50,971 nucleotides of DNA from Oceanobacter kriegii DSM 6294. Lineage in GTDB: Bacteria > Pseudomonadota > Gammaproteobacteria > Pseudomonadales > Oceanobacteraceae. The notes under the pieces are model-generated. The model had not been told where the DNA came from, did no database searches, and worked only from the letters and a program-made list of their open reading frames with translations. Positions 17,494 to 27,010 of the stretch are shown here, piece after piece. The stretch is from contig NZ_AUGV01000023.1 in NCBI RefSeq assembly GCF_000422845.1, forward strand, positions 1 through 50,971, given 5' to 3'. How positions within the stretch are numbered: the stretch's first letter is position 1; every line of letters starts with the position of its first letter. Both the position numbers and the translations under genes were made by a program.

Positions 17494-18711
17494 ATGCAGG
17501 AAATTCGGAAATCCGACAAGCTCGCTAATGTGTTCTATGACATCCGTGGACCTGTATTGGATGCGGCGAAGCGCATGGAAGAAGAAGGCCACCGTATTCT
17601 GAAACTGAACATCGGCAACCCAAAACCGTTTGGTCTGGACGCGCCTGAGGAAATCATTCAGGACGTTATTTACAACCTGCCAGACTCCGAGGGTTACTCT
17701 GACTCCAAAGGTCTGTTCGCGGCTCGTAAAGCCATCATGCAGTACGCCCAACAAAAGCGTATTCAGAACGTCAACATTGAAGATATCATCATTGGCAACG
17801 GCGTCAGCGAGCTGATCGTGGCTTCCATGCAGGGCCTGATCAACAACGGTGACGAAGTGCTGATTCCTGCCCCGGATTACCCTCTATGGACCGGTTCCGT
17901 TGCTTTAGCCGGTGGCAAGGCGGTGCATTACACCTGTGACGAACAGTCCGACTGGTATCCGGACCTGGACGACATGCGTGCCAAGATCACCGACAAAACC
18001 CGCGCCATGGTACTGATCAACCCGAACAACCCGACCGGTGCGGTGTACCCGAAAGAAATTCTGCTGGGCATGCTGCAAATCGCTCGCGAGCACGATCTGG
18101 TGGTGTTCTCGGATGAAATTTACGACAAGATTCTGTTTGACGAAGCCGAACATATCTCCACTGCGTCACTGGCCGATGACCTGCTGATCATCACCATGAA
18201 CGGCTTGTCGAAGAACTACCGACTTGCGGGCTTCCGTTCCGGCTGGATGATCATCAGCGGCGCCAAACACCGCGCCCGTGATTACATTCAGGGCCTGGAA
18301 ATGCTGTCCTCCATGCGTCTGTGCGCCAACGTGCCATCCATGTTCGCCATTCAAACCGCGCTGGGCGGCTATCAAAGCATCAACGATCTGGTCGCCGAAG
18401 GTGGCCGCATCCGCCAGCAGCGCGACATCGCCTGGGAAACCCTGAACAACATTCCAGGAGTCAGCTGTGTAAAACCGAAAGGTGCACTGTACTGCTTCCC
18501 GAAAATGGACGTTCAGAAGTTCAACATCCGCAACGATGAACGCATGGTACTGGACTTGTTAGAGCAGCAGAAAATCCTGATTGTTCATGGCACCGCGTTT
18601 AACTGGAAGTCGCCGGATCACTTCCGCGTGGTGTTCCTGCCGCGTCCGGAAGACCTGACGGTCGCTATGGACCGCATCGGCCAGTTCTTCACCAACTACA
18701 AACAGATCTGA
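17494..18711 (+). CDS. alaA: Alanine aminotransferase, AlaA type
   Basis: 405 residues, the same length as E. coli AlaA (YfbQ). This fold-type I PLP enzyme makes alanine from pyruvate with glutamate as amino donor. The PLP lysine lies in NGLSKNYRLAGFRSGWM and the substrate-binding region in INPNNPTGAVY. The ATG at 17494 is chosen because the N-terminus MQEIRKSDKLANVFYDIRGP fits the family; a GTG at 17431 would add 21 unrelated residues. A small gene follows 2 nt after the stop and is probably co-translated. Confidence 0.94.
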   Translation: MQEIRKSDKLANVFYDIRGPVLDAAKRMEEEGHRILKLNIGNPKPFGLDAPEEIIQDVIYNLPDSEGYSDSKGLFAARKAIMQYAQQKRIQNVNIEDIIIGNGVSELIVASMQGLINNGDEVLIPAPDYPLWTGSVALAGGKAVHYTCDEQSDWYPDLDDMRAKITDKTRAMVLINPNNPTGAVYPKEILLGMLQIAREHDLVVFSDEIYDKILFDEAEHISTASLADDLLIITMNGLSKNYRLAGFRSGWMIISGAKHRARDYIQGLEMLSSMRLCANVPSMFAIQTALGGYQSINDLVAEGGRIRQQRDIAWETLNNIPGVSCVKPKGALYCFPKMDVQKFNIRNDERMVLDLLEQQKILIVHGTAFNWKSPDHFRVVFLPRPEDLTVAMDRIGQFFTNYKQI

Positions 18712-18713
18712 TC

Positions 18714-19115
18714 ATGCTCGACGTCCATCTGGATGAGTTTTTCAAAGACTGTGCTTCCATCCTGCTGATGGGATTGAAGCACTTTCCAAAGCCGCAAACC
18801 CTGTTCGTGCAGGACATTTCCGGTATTGATGATATGGACGAGTTTGGACTGCACAGCGATCGCCACCTGTCGGCGCTGGGTGCGATCACCTGGCTCAAGG
18901 AAGAAGGCTTCATACGGTTTTCTGGCTACGACCGGCAGGAATCCGTTGATGACTTCGTACTGACCGCGCGCTCACTCAGGCAACTTTTGAAACCAGCGAG
19001 CAACCCTAACCAGCAAGATCCCACCCCCATGTTTCAAACCCTGGAATTCGCCTTGCTGGATGGTGACACCAGCTGGGTGAAACAGCTACTGCAAGACCAG
19101 GTTTTCAGTGACTGA
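18714..19115 (+). CDS. Conserved hypothetical protein, alaA operon
   Basis: 133 residues with no signal peptide or membrane segment. Residues 50-95 (LGAITWLKEEGFIRF, then SVDDFVLTARSLRQLL) have the look of a winged-helix or small alpha/beta fold, but I do not recognise a family with confidence. The start is 2 nt after the alaA stop and a strong terminator follows, so it is the last gene of a two-gene operon. No function is proposed. Confidence 0.75.
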   Translation: MLDVHLDEFFKDCASILLMGLKHFPKPQTLFVQDISGIDDMDEFGLHSDRHLSALGAITWLKEEGFIRFSGYDRQESVDDFVLTARSLRQLLKPASNPNQQDPTPMFQTLEFALLDGDTSWVKQLLQDQVFSD

Positions 19116-19125
19116 GTAAAGACAA

Positions 19126-19160
19126 AAAAGGCGAGGCGCTGTGACAGCGGCTCGCCTTTT
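19126..19160. terminator. Bidirectional intrinsic terminator
   Basis: AAAAGGCGAG / CTCGCCTTTT with a GCGCTGTGACAGCGG centre, between the convergent alaA operon and pdxB. Good T runs occur on both strands. Confidence 0.85.
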
Positions 19161-19174
19161 CAAATAATGCCAAA

Positions 19175-20317
19175 TTACTTGGTTCTGACAGAGAACCCGG
19201 CAGACTCCAGCAGCTGTTGCAACTCAACGCACTTGGACGGCACCCCCACCTTCATGGTTGGAATATCCCGACGCAGCGGATAGTTACGACGCATTTCATC
19301 GAATGCCGACTTGATATCCCGAGCGCGATGCAAACGGGAGCGCATCAAACCGTCGTCCACACGCACTTCGTAACAAGCTCGAATGGCGGTACGCAGGGCC
19401 TGATTCAACGGCACCTGATCCGAGAAGTTCACGCGTTTGATGCCAGGCTCTGGCAAGAACTGACCCAGTTTACGACGCACCGGAACACCGAAGAATTCAC
19501 ACGCCGCCTGATAAATCATCTCGGTGCCGCGCATTTTGCCATCCAGCGAGTAACCAGCAATATGCGGCGTCGCCAGCAAGCACTGATCCATCAGTTTCAG
19601 GTCGAGGTAAGGTTCGCCTTCCCAGACATCCATAATGGCTTCAAAGTCGTCGTTGGCTTTCAGGTGCGCCAATAGCGCGTCATTATCAACCACGCCACCA
19701 CGGCTGGAGTTAATCAAACAGGCGTTAGGCTTCATCGCTGACAACTGTTCGGCACCAATCAAGTGTCGCGTCGCGTGCTCACCGGTTTTGGTCAATGGCG
19801 TATGACACGTCACCACGTCCGCACCCAATACCTCTTCCAGGGACGTCAGTTCGCCAACGTCCTCAGGGTCCTTGAACGGATCAACTGCCAGCACCTTAAC
19901 GCCCATTTCTTCAAGGCGGCCACGCAGAGTGCCACCCACGTTACCAACACCAACGATGCCGACAGTCAGGTCCTCAAAGCGAATCGCACGAAGGTCCACC
20001 AGCACGCTAATCGCGCTCAATACGTAGTCAACTACTGCCTGGGCGTTGCAGCCCGGCGCACTGGCAAAGCCAATACGGTTTTGCTCCAGCCAATCCATGT
20101 CGACGTGATCCGTCCCAATGGTGGCGGTACCAACGAACTTCACTGGCGTGTTGGCCAGCAGCGACTCATTTACTTTGGTGACCGAACGCACCAGCAGGAT
20201 ATCGGCTTCAGCCAGATCTTCAGAGCTGAGATTTCGGCCTTCAACGCGAGTGATTTCACCGAACTCCGCAAAAAAGGAATCGATAAGAGGAATGTTTTCG
20301 TCAGCGACTATTCGCAC
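19175..20317 (-). CDS. pdxB: Erythronate-4-phosphate dehydrogenase
   Basis: 380 residues from a GTG start. It oxidises 4-phosphoerythronate in the pyridoxal 5'-phosphate biosynthesis pathway. The D-2-hydroxyacid dehydrogenase core has the NAD site VGIVGVGNVGGTL, the conserved catalytic region CLINSSRGGVVDNDAL, and the His in TPHIAGYS. A PdxB dimerisation domain follows. The GTG start gives (M)RIVADENIPL, the usual PdxB N-terminus; an ATG at 20350 or a start at 20401 would add non-conserved residues. Confidence 0.94.
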   Translation of the reverse strand: MRIVADENIPLIDSFFAEFGEITRVEGRNLSSEDLAEADILLVRSVTKVNESLLANTPVKFVGTATIGTDHVDMDWLEQNRIGFASAPGCNAQAVVDYVLSAISVLVDLRAIRFEDLTVGIVGVGNVGGTLRGRLEEMGVKVLAVDPFKDPEDVGELTSLEEVLGADVVTCHTPLTKTGEHATRHLIGAEQLSAMKPNACLINSSRGGVVDNDALLAHLKANDDFEAIMDVWEGEPYLDLKLMDQCLLATPHIAGYSLDGKMRGTEMIYQAACEFFGVPVRRKLGQFLPEPGIKRVNFSDQVPLNQALRTAIRACYEVRVDDGLMRSRLHRARDIKSAFDEMRRNYPLRRDIPTMKVGVPSKCVELQQLLESAGFSVRTK

Positions 20318-20744
20318 AATGGGACGCTCATCTTTTGGACATGCCCGCATTCTCGCAAAACACCTTGGCTCATTACAATCTGTGAATTTGATTTGAAACA
20401 CTCTGTAAGACTTCGACCACCCAACACACCGTTTCCACTTCGCAACGAATCCGTACCTGAAGAGACTGTCTCAACAACAAACAAGCTGAATCGTTTCGTG
20501 CAGCCCTGCCGTTTTACGAGAGCACTTATTGCAATAGATACGACCAGCGCCTTCGACCAAAGTAGGGATATTTGCTGAATGAATGGCGAATATCAGCACA
20601 AAGAGCCTTACAAAAACCACTCACAACATTAGCATTTACTGAAAACATCCGATTCCACCAAAACCATACCGTCAGAGGATTACCAAAGCCCTCACAAGGG
20701 GCCGATAAGTAAGTCCTCTGATCACAAGAGAAGAGGAAAACACC
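20318..20744. other. Divergent pdxB-acnB intergenic region
   Basis: 427 bp without a supported gene. It holds the two divergent promoters, which I cannot place precisely, and a structured leader in front of acnB (20672-20721). Confidence 0.6.
20672..20721 (+). promoter_or_regulatory. Two-part hairpin in the acnB leader
   Basis: Outer 8-bp stem TCAGAGGA (20672-20679) / TCCTCTGA (20714-20721) encloses an inner GCCC / GGGGC hairpin. The structure ends 23 nt before the GTG start codon, just ahead of the AAGAGGAAAA ribosome site. Confidence 0.45.
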
Positions 20745-23348
20745 GTGTTAGAAGCCTATCGAGCCCATGTCGCAGAACGTGCAGAGCAAGGTATCCCACC
20801 CAAGCCTCTGAATGCCGAACAAACCGCCGCCCTGGTGGAGTTGCTGAAAAGCCCGCCTGCTGGTAAAGAAGAGACCCTGCTGTACCTGCTTGAGAATCGA
20901 ATCCCGCCCGGCGTCGATGAAGCGGCGTACGTGAAAGCAGGATTCCTGAGCGCCATCGCCAAAGGTGAAACCACTTGCGAACTGGTTTCTCGCCAAAAGG
21001 CCGTTGAACTGCTCGGCATGATGCAAGGTGGCTATAACATCGAAACACTGGTGTCGCTGTTGGACGATGCAGAGCTGGCCGAACTGGCGGGTGAACAGCT
21101 GAAAGGCACCTTGCTGATGTTCGATGCCTTCAACGACGTTCAGGAAAAAATGGCCGCGGGTAACGCCATTGCCAAATCCGTGATGGAATCCTGGGCCAAT
21201 GGCGAATGGTTCACCAAAAAGAACAAGGTCGCTGAAAGCATCAAGATGGTGGTCTTCAAGGTCACCGGCGAAACCAACACCGACGACTTGTCCCCTGCGC
21301 CTGATGCCTGGTCGCGCCCGGATATTCCGCTGCACGCATTGGCGGCCTATAAAATGACCCGCGACGGCCTGGAGCCTGAAGAGCACGGCGTCAAAGGCCC
21401 CATGAAGCAAATCGAAGACATCAAGTCGAAAGGCTTGCCAGTGGCATTCGTTGGTGACGTGGTTGGTACTGGTTCTTCCCGTAAATCCGCCACTAACTCC
21501 GTATTGTGGTTCTTCGGCGAGGATATTCCCGGCGTCCCCAACAAGCGCGGTGGCGGTGTTTGTATCGGCAACAAGGTTGCGCCGATCTTCTTCAACACCA
21601 TGGAAGATGCCGGCGCACTGGTTTTTGAAGCCCCTGTCGACAACATGAACATGGGGGATGTGATCGAAATTCGCCCCTACGAAGGCAAGATTCTTAACGA
21701 AGCCGGCGACGTTATCTCCGAATTCAAATTCAAATCCGACGTCATTCTGGATGAAGTGCAGGCTGGCGGTCGTATTCCGCTGATCATCGGTCGCGGCCTG
21801 ACCACCAAAGCCCGTGAGGCCCTTGGGCTTGGCACCACCGACCTGTTCCGCCTGCCACACGACCCAAGCGCCTCCAGCGCCGGTTTCTCGCTGGCGCAGA
21901 AAATGGTGGGCAAAGCCTGCGGTCTACCGGAAGGCCAGGGCATTCGTCCGGGCACCTATTGCGAGCCCAAGATGACCACCGTGGGCTCCCAAGACACCAC
22001 GGGGCCTATGACTCGTGACGAGCTGAAAGACCTCGCCTGCCTTGGCTTCCAGGCCGATCTGGTGATGCAGTCGTTCTGCCACACAGCGGCTTATCCAAAG
22101 CCGGTCGATATTGAAACCCAGCACACTCTGCCAGACTTCATACGGACGCGTGGCGGTGTTTCCCTGCGCCCCGGCGACGGCATTATTCACTCCTGGCTGA
22201 ACCGCATGTTGCTGCCGGATACCGTCGGCACCGGTGGAGACTCACACACCCGTTTCCCGATGGGGATTTCCTTCCCTGCCGGCTCCGGTCTGGTGGCTTT
22301 TGCAGCCGCTACCGGCGTGATGCCATTGGATATGCCGGGATCGGTGCTGGTGCGCTTCAGCGGCAAGATGCAACCGGGCATCACCCTGCGCGATCTGGTA
22401 CACGCGATCCCGCTGTACGGCATCAAGCAAGGCCTGTTGACCGTTGAGAAAAAAGGCAAAATCAACGAATTCTCCGGCCGTATTCTGGAAATTGAAGGTC
22501 TGGAAAATCTGACTGTCGAACAGGCGTTCGAACTGTCCGATGCTTCGGCTGAGCGTTCCGCCGCTGGTTGCACCATCAACCTGTCGGAAGACTCCGTTGC
22601 CGAGTACCTGAAGTCCAACATCGTCATGCTGCGCTGGATGATTGCTGAAGGTTACGGTGACCCACGAACACTGGAACGTCGGGCCGCTGCGATGAAAGCC
22701 TGGCTGGCAAACCCAAGCCTGATGCGTGCCGACAAGGACGCCGAATACGCTCACGTTATCGAGATCAACCTCGACGACATCAAGGAACCCATCGTTTGCT
22801 GCCCGAACGACCCCGATGATGCCAAACTGCTGTCTGAAGTTGCTGGCGACAAGGTCGATGAAGTCTTCATCGGTTCCTGCATGACCAACATCGGTCACTT
22901 CCGCGCGGCTGGTAAACTGCTGTCGCAACACAAGGGCAACCTGAGCACCCGCATGTGGATGTCGCCGCCAACCAGAATGGATCAGGCCCAGCTGAACGAG
23001 GAAGGCTACTACAACATCTATGGCACTTCCGGTGTACGAATGGAAATGTCCGGTTGTTCGCTGTGCATGGGCAACCAGGCACGGGTTCAGTCCGGCAGCA
23101 CCGTGCTGTCTACCTCAACCCGTAACTTCCCTAACCGTCTGGGTGACGGCGCCAACGTGTACCTGACCTCTGCGGAACTGGCCGCAGTCGGTGCCATCGT
23201 CGGCAAACTGCCAACGCCAGCGGAATACATGGAGTACGCCAACAAGCTCGATAGCATGTCAGCAGATATCTATAAGTATCTGAATTTCGACAAAATGGAT
23301 GCTTACACCAAAAAGGCAGCTACGGCGCTGATCGCCTCCGCCAGCTAA
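20745..23348 (+). CDS. acnB: Bifunctional aconitate hydratase 2/2-methylisocitrate dehydratase
   Basis: 867 residues with a GTG start preceded by AAGAGGAAAA. It isomerises citrate to isocitrate in the TCA cycle. It has the AcnB order of domains: N-terminal HEAT-like region ([20 protein letters not shown]), swivel domain ([17 protein letters not shown]) and catalytic core. Cluster-ligand cysteines are visible in [15 protein letters not shown] and [11 protein letters not shown]. In E. coli the N-terminal region senses iron and binds its own mRNA; the hairpin in the leader here may be relevant. It stands as a single-gene unit with a strong terminator. Confidence 0.97.
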   Translation: MLEAYRAHVAERAEQGIPPKPLNAEQTAALVELLKSPPAGKEETLLYLLENRIPPGVDEAAYVKAGFLSAIAKGETTCELVSRQKAVELLGMMQGGYNIETLVSLLDDAELAELAGEQLKGTLLMFDAFNDVQEKMAAGNAIAKSVMESWANGEWFTKKNKVAESIKMVVFKVTGETNTDDLSPAPDAWSRPDIPLHALAAYKMTRDGLEPEEHGVKGPMKQIEDIKSKGLPVAFVGDVVGTGSSRKSATNSVLWFFGEDIPGVPNKRGGGVCIGNKVAPIFFNTMEDAGALVFEAPVDNMNMGDVIEIRPYEGKILNEAGDVISEFKFKSDVILDEVQAGGRIPLIIGRGLTTKAREALGLGTTDLFRLPHDPSASSAGFSLAQKMVGKACGLPEGQGIRPGTYCEPKMTTVGSQDTTGPMTRDELKDLACLGFQADLVMQSFCHTAAYPKPVDIETQHTLPDFIRTRGGVSLRPGDGIIHSWLNRMLLPDTVGTGGDSHTRFPMGISFPAGSGLVAFAAATGVMPLDMPGSVLVRFSGKMQPGITLRDLVHAIPLYGIKQGLLTVEKKGKINEFSGRILEIEGLENLTVEQAFELSDASAERSAAGCTINLSEDSVAEYLKSNIVMLRWMIAEGYGDPRTLERRAAAMKAWLANPSLMRADKDAEYAHVIEINLDDIKEPIVCCPNDPDDAKLLSEVAGDKVDEVFIGSCMTNIGHFRAAGKLLSQHKGNLSTRMWMSPPTRMDQAQLNEEGYYNIYGTSGVRMEMSGCSLCMGNQARVQSGSTVLSTSTRNFPNRLGDGANVYLTSAELAAVGAIVGKLPTPAEYMEYANKLDSMSADIYKYLNFDKMDAYTKKAATALIASAS

Positions 23349-23361
23349 TCCATACGGACAT

Positions 23362-23398
23362 AAAAAACCCCAGACAGCGCAGCTGCCTGGGGTTTTTC
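23362..23398. terminator. Bidirectional terminator between acnB and fdhD
   Basis: AAAAACCCCAG / CTGGGGTTTTT-type hairpin with T runs on both strands, placed between convergent genes. Confidence 0.85.
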
Positions 23399-23414
23399 GA
23401 TATTCGAATTGACT

Positions 23415-24227
23415 TTAACTGGCATACACCACATGCCGGCCGCTGCGCGCAAAACCAATCAGGTTCATTCCCGCCAACTCCGCATGCTCAATGGCCATCG
23501 TGGTCGGTGCAGACACCGCTACCAGCGTCGCAATGCCTACCGAAGCACATTTGCCCACCAACTCGTAACTGGCACGGCTTGAGACCAGCACAAACCCCTT
23601 ACGATCAAAATCCGGCTGGCGATGCAAAGCCCCAATGAGCTTGTCCAGCGCATTGTGGCGACCAACATCCTCAAAGGCCATTTGAATATTACCGTCGAAG
23701 GAACACCAGGCAGCTCCATGAACGGCACCGGTCATCCGCTGCAGAGGCTGGAAGTCGACCAGTTGTGACAAAGCAACATCAACCACCTCCGCGGATGGCG
23801 CAAGCACGGAAACAACCGGTGGAGGAACCCGGATAGCCTGTTGTAGCGACTCAGCACCACACAAGCCACAGCCAGTTCGCCCCGTCAGGTTACGACGACG
23901 CTGTTTGAGAGCTGCAAACCGCTCTGAAGACAGCTCCACCAGCACCTGATACCCCGACGAAGCAGCGACGACATCCACGCCATAAATGTCAGACGAAGCC
24001 GTCGCTATACCCTCCGTCAACGTGAAGCCTATGGCAAACTCTTCCAGGTTATCCGGCGTTGCCATCATCACAACGTGTGAGACGCCGTTGTAAACCATGG
24101 CCACCGGCACTTCCTCTGCAATCTGGTCGTCGGCGTCACTTGCACCCCAAACATCATCAGTCGCTGATTTCTTCGTTCGGGCTACTACCGAACGGGTTTT
24201 CGATACCACTGTGTTCAATGCCTGCAA
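23415..24227 (-). CDS. fdhD: Formate dehydrogenase accessory sulfurtransferase FdhD
   Basis: 270 residues. FdhD passes sulfur from IscS to the molybdenum cofactor of formate dehydrogenases. The CxxC motif is visible in TGCGLCGAES near residue 115. The family regions FAIGFTLTEGIA and FEDVGRHNALDKLIG are also present. No formate dehydrogenase gene lies in the window, so its target is elsewhere. An in-frame alternative start could trim the Lys/Arg-rich first 20 residues. Confidence 0.93.
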   Translation of the reverse strand: MQALNTVVSKTRSVVARTKKSATDDVWGASDADDQIAEEVPVAMVYNGVSHVVMMATPDNLEEFAIGFTLTEGIATASSDIYGVDVVAASSGYQVLVELSSERFAALKQRRRNLTGRTGCGLCGAESLQQAIRVPPPVVSVLAPSAEVVDVALSQLVDFQPLQRMTGAVHGAAWCSFDGNIQMAFEDVGRHNALDKLIGALHRQPDFDRKGFVLVSSRASYELVGKCASVGIATLVAVSAPTTMAIEHAELAGMNLIGFARSGRHVVYAS

Positions 24228-24288
24228 AATAAGTTACGCCGCCATGGTACACAGCGGCGCTTCGTTCGTAATCATCGGGGTGACCGCT

Positions 24289-24882
24289 TTAGAACATAAA
24301 ACCGACACCAACGGACGCAAAATCCAGGTCAGCATCGACGTTATCCTCATCAAACCGGGCACGTTCATATTCAGCCCGCAAGTTCACATTCTCCAGCAGT
24401 CCCAACGAAACGCCCGCACCGTAGAACAGTGTTGAACCGTCCGCAGAACTGTCATATCCCAGCGGCCCTGTGGTGTCCGCGTTCCACCACAAACGACCGC
24501 CTTTCACGAAAATACGCGAATGGTCACCCAGTGGCATACCTAACAGCAATGAGGCCGTATAGCCATCGGCATCCAGGCTGAAGCCATTGTCTTCATACTT
24601 GCCCATGTCGAGGTACTGACCCTCGATCCCCACCCAATTATTGGCCCACACCCCGGCAAATGCCTTCCAGCTGCTGCGATCATCATCGAACTCGCCCAGC
24701 TCGCCTTCATCTACCGCGTTGTCTCGAATTTCCAGATTATCGAGCTTGCTATAAATCGCACTGCCCCCCACAAACACATCTGCATCACTACCGGTTGAGC
24801 CATAGTCATCGGCATACGCTGGCAGTACGATCATCGGTGAGGCCATCAGAGCCACGGAAGAGATTGCAGTCGCTAATTTCAT
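24289..24882 (-). CDS. Outer-membrane beta-barrel protein, OmpA-like/OMP_b-brl type
   Basis: 197 residues. A signal peptide (MKLATAISSVALMASPMIVLPAYA) precedes alternating amphipathic strands rich in Gly and aromatic residues (WVGIEGQYLDMGKYED; LFYGAGVSLGL), ending in VGVGFMF with a C-terminal Phe typical of outer-membrane insertion. An eight-strand barrel is likely from the length. The specific role is unknown. It is transcribed alone, toward fdhD. Confidence 0.85.
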   Translation of the reverse strand: MKLATAISSVALMASPMIVLPAYADDYGSTGSDADVFVGGSAIYSKLDNLEIRDNAVDEGELGEFDDDRSSWKAFAGVWANNWVGIEGQYLDMGKYEDNGFSLDADGYTASLLLGMPLGDHSRIFVKGGRLWWNADTTGPLGYDSSADGSTLFYGAGVSLGLLENVNLRAEYERARFDEDNVDADLDFASVGVGFMF

Positions 24883-25198
24883 TTCTTACTCCTGTCCCGC
24901 TACTCGGGAATGCGTAAATTCAGCGGCTTCCGGCAGTGGTCAATAAAACAAAACAGACCGAAAACCTGACGCAACCAGCAGAGTGCTGCGCCATACACAG
25001 GGATCAGAAGTGGGCTAATGCCGTTTGTTCACTGTATCAACTGAACAAAGCGTTGCATGAACCACCAGCGACAACCAACGTCCGCGCGCGATGCGAGTTC
25101 ACCGTGGAATAAATGGAATTTTTCATGCGACAGCAGTCGGATAATGAGTAAGCGTGGCGAAAACACGCCGCTATAAACTCTCAACCGGACGCCAGATA
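24883..25198. other. Divergent intergenic region
   Basis: About 316 bp between the beta-barrel gene (minus) and the phosphoesterase gene (plus). I see no additional gene, repeat or strong motif; it presumably carries both promoters. Confidence 0.5.
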
Positions 25199-26020
25199 AT
25201 GCGCATTGCCCACCTATCCGACCTCCATTTTGGACGCGACCAGCATCAGGTCGCGGACGCCATCATCAGCCAAATGAACCAGCTCCAGCCGGATTTGGTG
25301 ATCATCAGTGGCGACCTCACCCAAAACGCCACACACGAAGAATTTCAAGCCGCCCGACGCTTTTTGGATCAACTGCAACAGCCTGCCCACGTGATTCCAG
25401 GCAATCACGACTTGTCGCCGACCAATTTGCCGGAGCGTTTTTTGTACCCCTGGAGAAAGTGGCAGCACTATATTCAGCCGGAGACTGAACCCACCACAGA
25501 GACAGAAGATGCAAAGATACTGGGGCTGAACACCGCCCGACGTATGGGCTGGTACCTGGACTGGTCACGAGGTCGGCTGAATGAACAACAAATGCAGCGA
25601 GTAGAAAACGAACTTCAAAACACGCAGGAAGAAAAACTGCGCATTGTGGTGGCCCACCACCCGTTCTGGCTACCAACTCGCAGCCAGCACCGCAAATTGG
25701 TCGGAAGCCGGGACGAAGCCTTAACCATATTCGATCAGGCCGGTGTCGACCTGGTGTTAGGTGGCCACATCCACCTGGCTTTCGCGCAGACGCTTCAAGG
25801 CGTGGTGATTTCCCATGCAGGCACCACCACCTCAGACCGACTGATCCCTGGCCAGCCCAACAGCTTCAATTTAATTGATGGCAACCGTCAGCGGCTGACG
25901 ATTACGGAATGGGATTGGCAAAAGAACCGGTTTGAAGCAGGCAAAACAACTGGCTTTCTACGTCAAAATGGCGAATGGCAGCACAGCCGCCCGGTAGAGT
26001 CCCCATATCAGCCCAACTGA
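25199..26020 (+). CDS. Calcineurin-like metallophosphoesterase
   Basis: 273 residues. The dimetal phosphoesterase motifs appear in order: DLHFG near residue 8, GDLT near 40, GNHD near 68, HHP near 158 and GHIH near 196. This arrangement is close to the CpdA/Icc cyclic-nucleotide phosphodiesterase group, so hydrolysis of cAMP or a related diester is possible but not shown. The ATG at 25199 (MRIAHLSDLHFG) is preferred over a GTG at 25154, which adds 15 basic residues. It converges on the next gene with a 13-nt overlap. Confidence 0.85.
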   Translation: MRIAHLSDLHFGRDQHQVADAIISQMNQLQPDLVIISGDLTQNATHEEFQAARRFLDQLQQPAHVIPGNHDLSPTNLPERFLYPWRKWQHYIQPETEPTTETEDAKILGLNTARRMGWYLDWSRGRLNEQQMQRVENELQNTQEEKLRIVVAHHPFWLPTRSQHRKLVGSRDEALTIFDQAGVDLVLGGHIHLAFAQTLQGVVISHAGTTTSDRLIPGQPNSFNLIDGNRQRLTITEWDWQKNRFEAGKTTGFLRQNGEWQHSRPVESPYQPN

Positions 26021-26919
26021 ACGGACCTCAGCAAAGCGGCACTCAAGGCCTGGAAGTAAGCGGCAAATGCCGTATTGATATGCATCCGATGCTCACCGGA
26101 CGGATACAGGCCAAGCCTGGCTTCATCGGTTTGCAGCGTACCTTTCACCAGAAACTGGTTGCGGACAAACGCATCCTGCACGAAAGCTTCAAAGCAACGT
26201 GCCGCCATTTCCTCTGGCTTGCTGTAGTAGTGAACCCCTAACGCCCGATCGGCCTTGACGCTGGCCTTGCAGAGTTCGCTGGGCGTCTCACCGTCATCAC
26301 TGAGCATGATCGCCTGAAAGCAAGCATCCAGCAGCGCGTTCAAGCCATGTGGCCTCATCTCATTCTCGAGCCACAGCGACGAAGCAAACACATTGGGGTT
26401 CATCTCGGCCAAACCGTCAAAGGCGTGGCTGGCCATGTAATGGTCGAAGGCATGAAACCATTCATGAGCAATACTGCCGGGGCCCGCATTTTTGGCCAAC
26501 GCAAAAGTACGCTGCAACGGCGCGTAATGCGCAGAAACACCCGGCCGTCCACCTGTGCCATATTGCAAACCCAATGTGCCGCGCAAAGAGACCAGTTGTT
26601 GGCCGAGCACAATTTGCTGTTCGGTAGCTAACGCTCGTCCAGCCAGAATCAACACCAGATCACTGAGTGCATCGTAGAAATGACCGGCTGCCCGCTCCTG
26701 CTCAACCTTGGTAACCCATTTGCCGATCTCAATCGACGGGAAATCAAACCACTGTCGAATGGTTTGAAAATCCGGTACTACCCCCCCCAATAGCTGGCGG
26801 TGGTTCGGGCCGGAGCGGTAGAACTGTCGCGGAGCAGGTTTACGTTTTGAAAGGCGATCCGATGAAGACAAAACAGCATCCAGATGGGTGGTTTCTACAA
26901 AGAATGCGACAAACCACAT
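26008..26919 (-). CDS. Putative zincin-type metalloprotease-like protein (LPD1/CLCA_X-like)
   Basis: 303 residues, without a signal peptide. Residues 152-160 read HEWFHAFDH, an HExxH zinc motif followed by D and H. About 75 residues later comes PEEMAARCFEAFVQD, resembling the (E)xFARxFExy block that accompanies HExxH in LPD1-type zincins. The region 130-150 (AHYAPLQRTFALAKNAGPGSIA) forms the strand before the active-site helix. Bacterial proteins of this type are sometimes labelled CLCA_X family, which I mention with low certainty. Its 3' end overlaps the phosphoesterase gene tail to tail. Substrate unknown. Confidence 0.65.
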   Translation of the reverse strand: MWFVAFFVETTHLDAVLSSSDRLSKRKPAPRQFYRSGPNHRQLLGGVVPDFQTIRQWFDFPSIEIGKWVTKVEQERAAGHFYDALSDLVLILAGRALATEQQIVLGQQLVSLRGTLGLQYGTGGRPGVSAHYAPLQRTFALAKNAGPGSIAHEWFHAFDHYMASHAFDGLAEMNPNVFASSLWLENEMRPHGLNALLDACFQAIMLSDDGETPSELCKASVKADRALGVHYYSKPEEMAARCFEAFVQDAFVRNQFLVKGTLQTDEARLGLYPSGEHRMHINTAFAAYFQALSAALLRSVQLG

Positions 26920-26955
26920 AATGAAGCGAGCGCGAGTTGATCATACGCCACCAAC

Positions 26956-26983
26956 AAAAACGGGAGCCGAAGCTCCCGTTTTC
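26956..26983 (-). terminator. Intrinsic terminator of aspS
   Basis: AAACGGGAGC / GCTCCCGTTT hairpin with a T run on the minus strand, about 28 bp after the aspS stop. Confidence 0.85.
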
Positions 26984-27010
26984 ACATCAAACCCTTGTCA
27001 TCAACAAGAA

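Noticed and set aside
20748-21860. 370-codon minus-strand frame inside acnB
   Set aside because: Mirror image of acnB codon use; composition (His, Gln, Phe rich) is typical of antisense frames.
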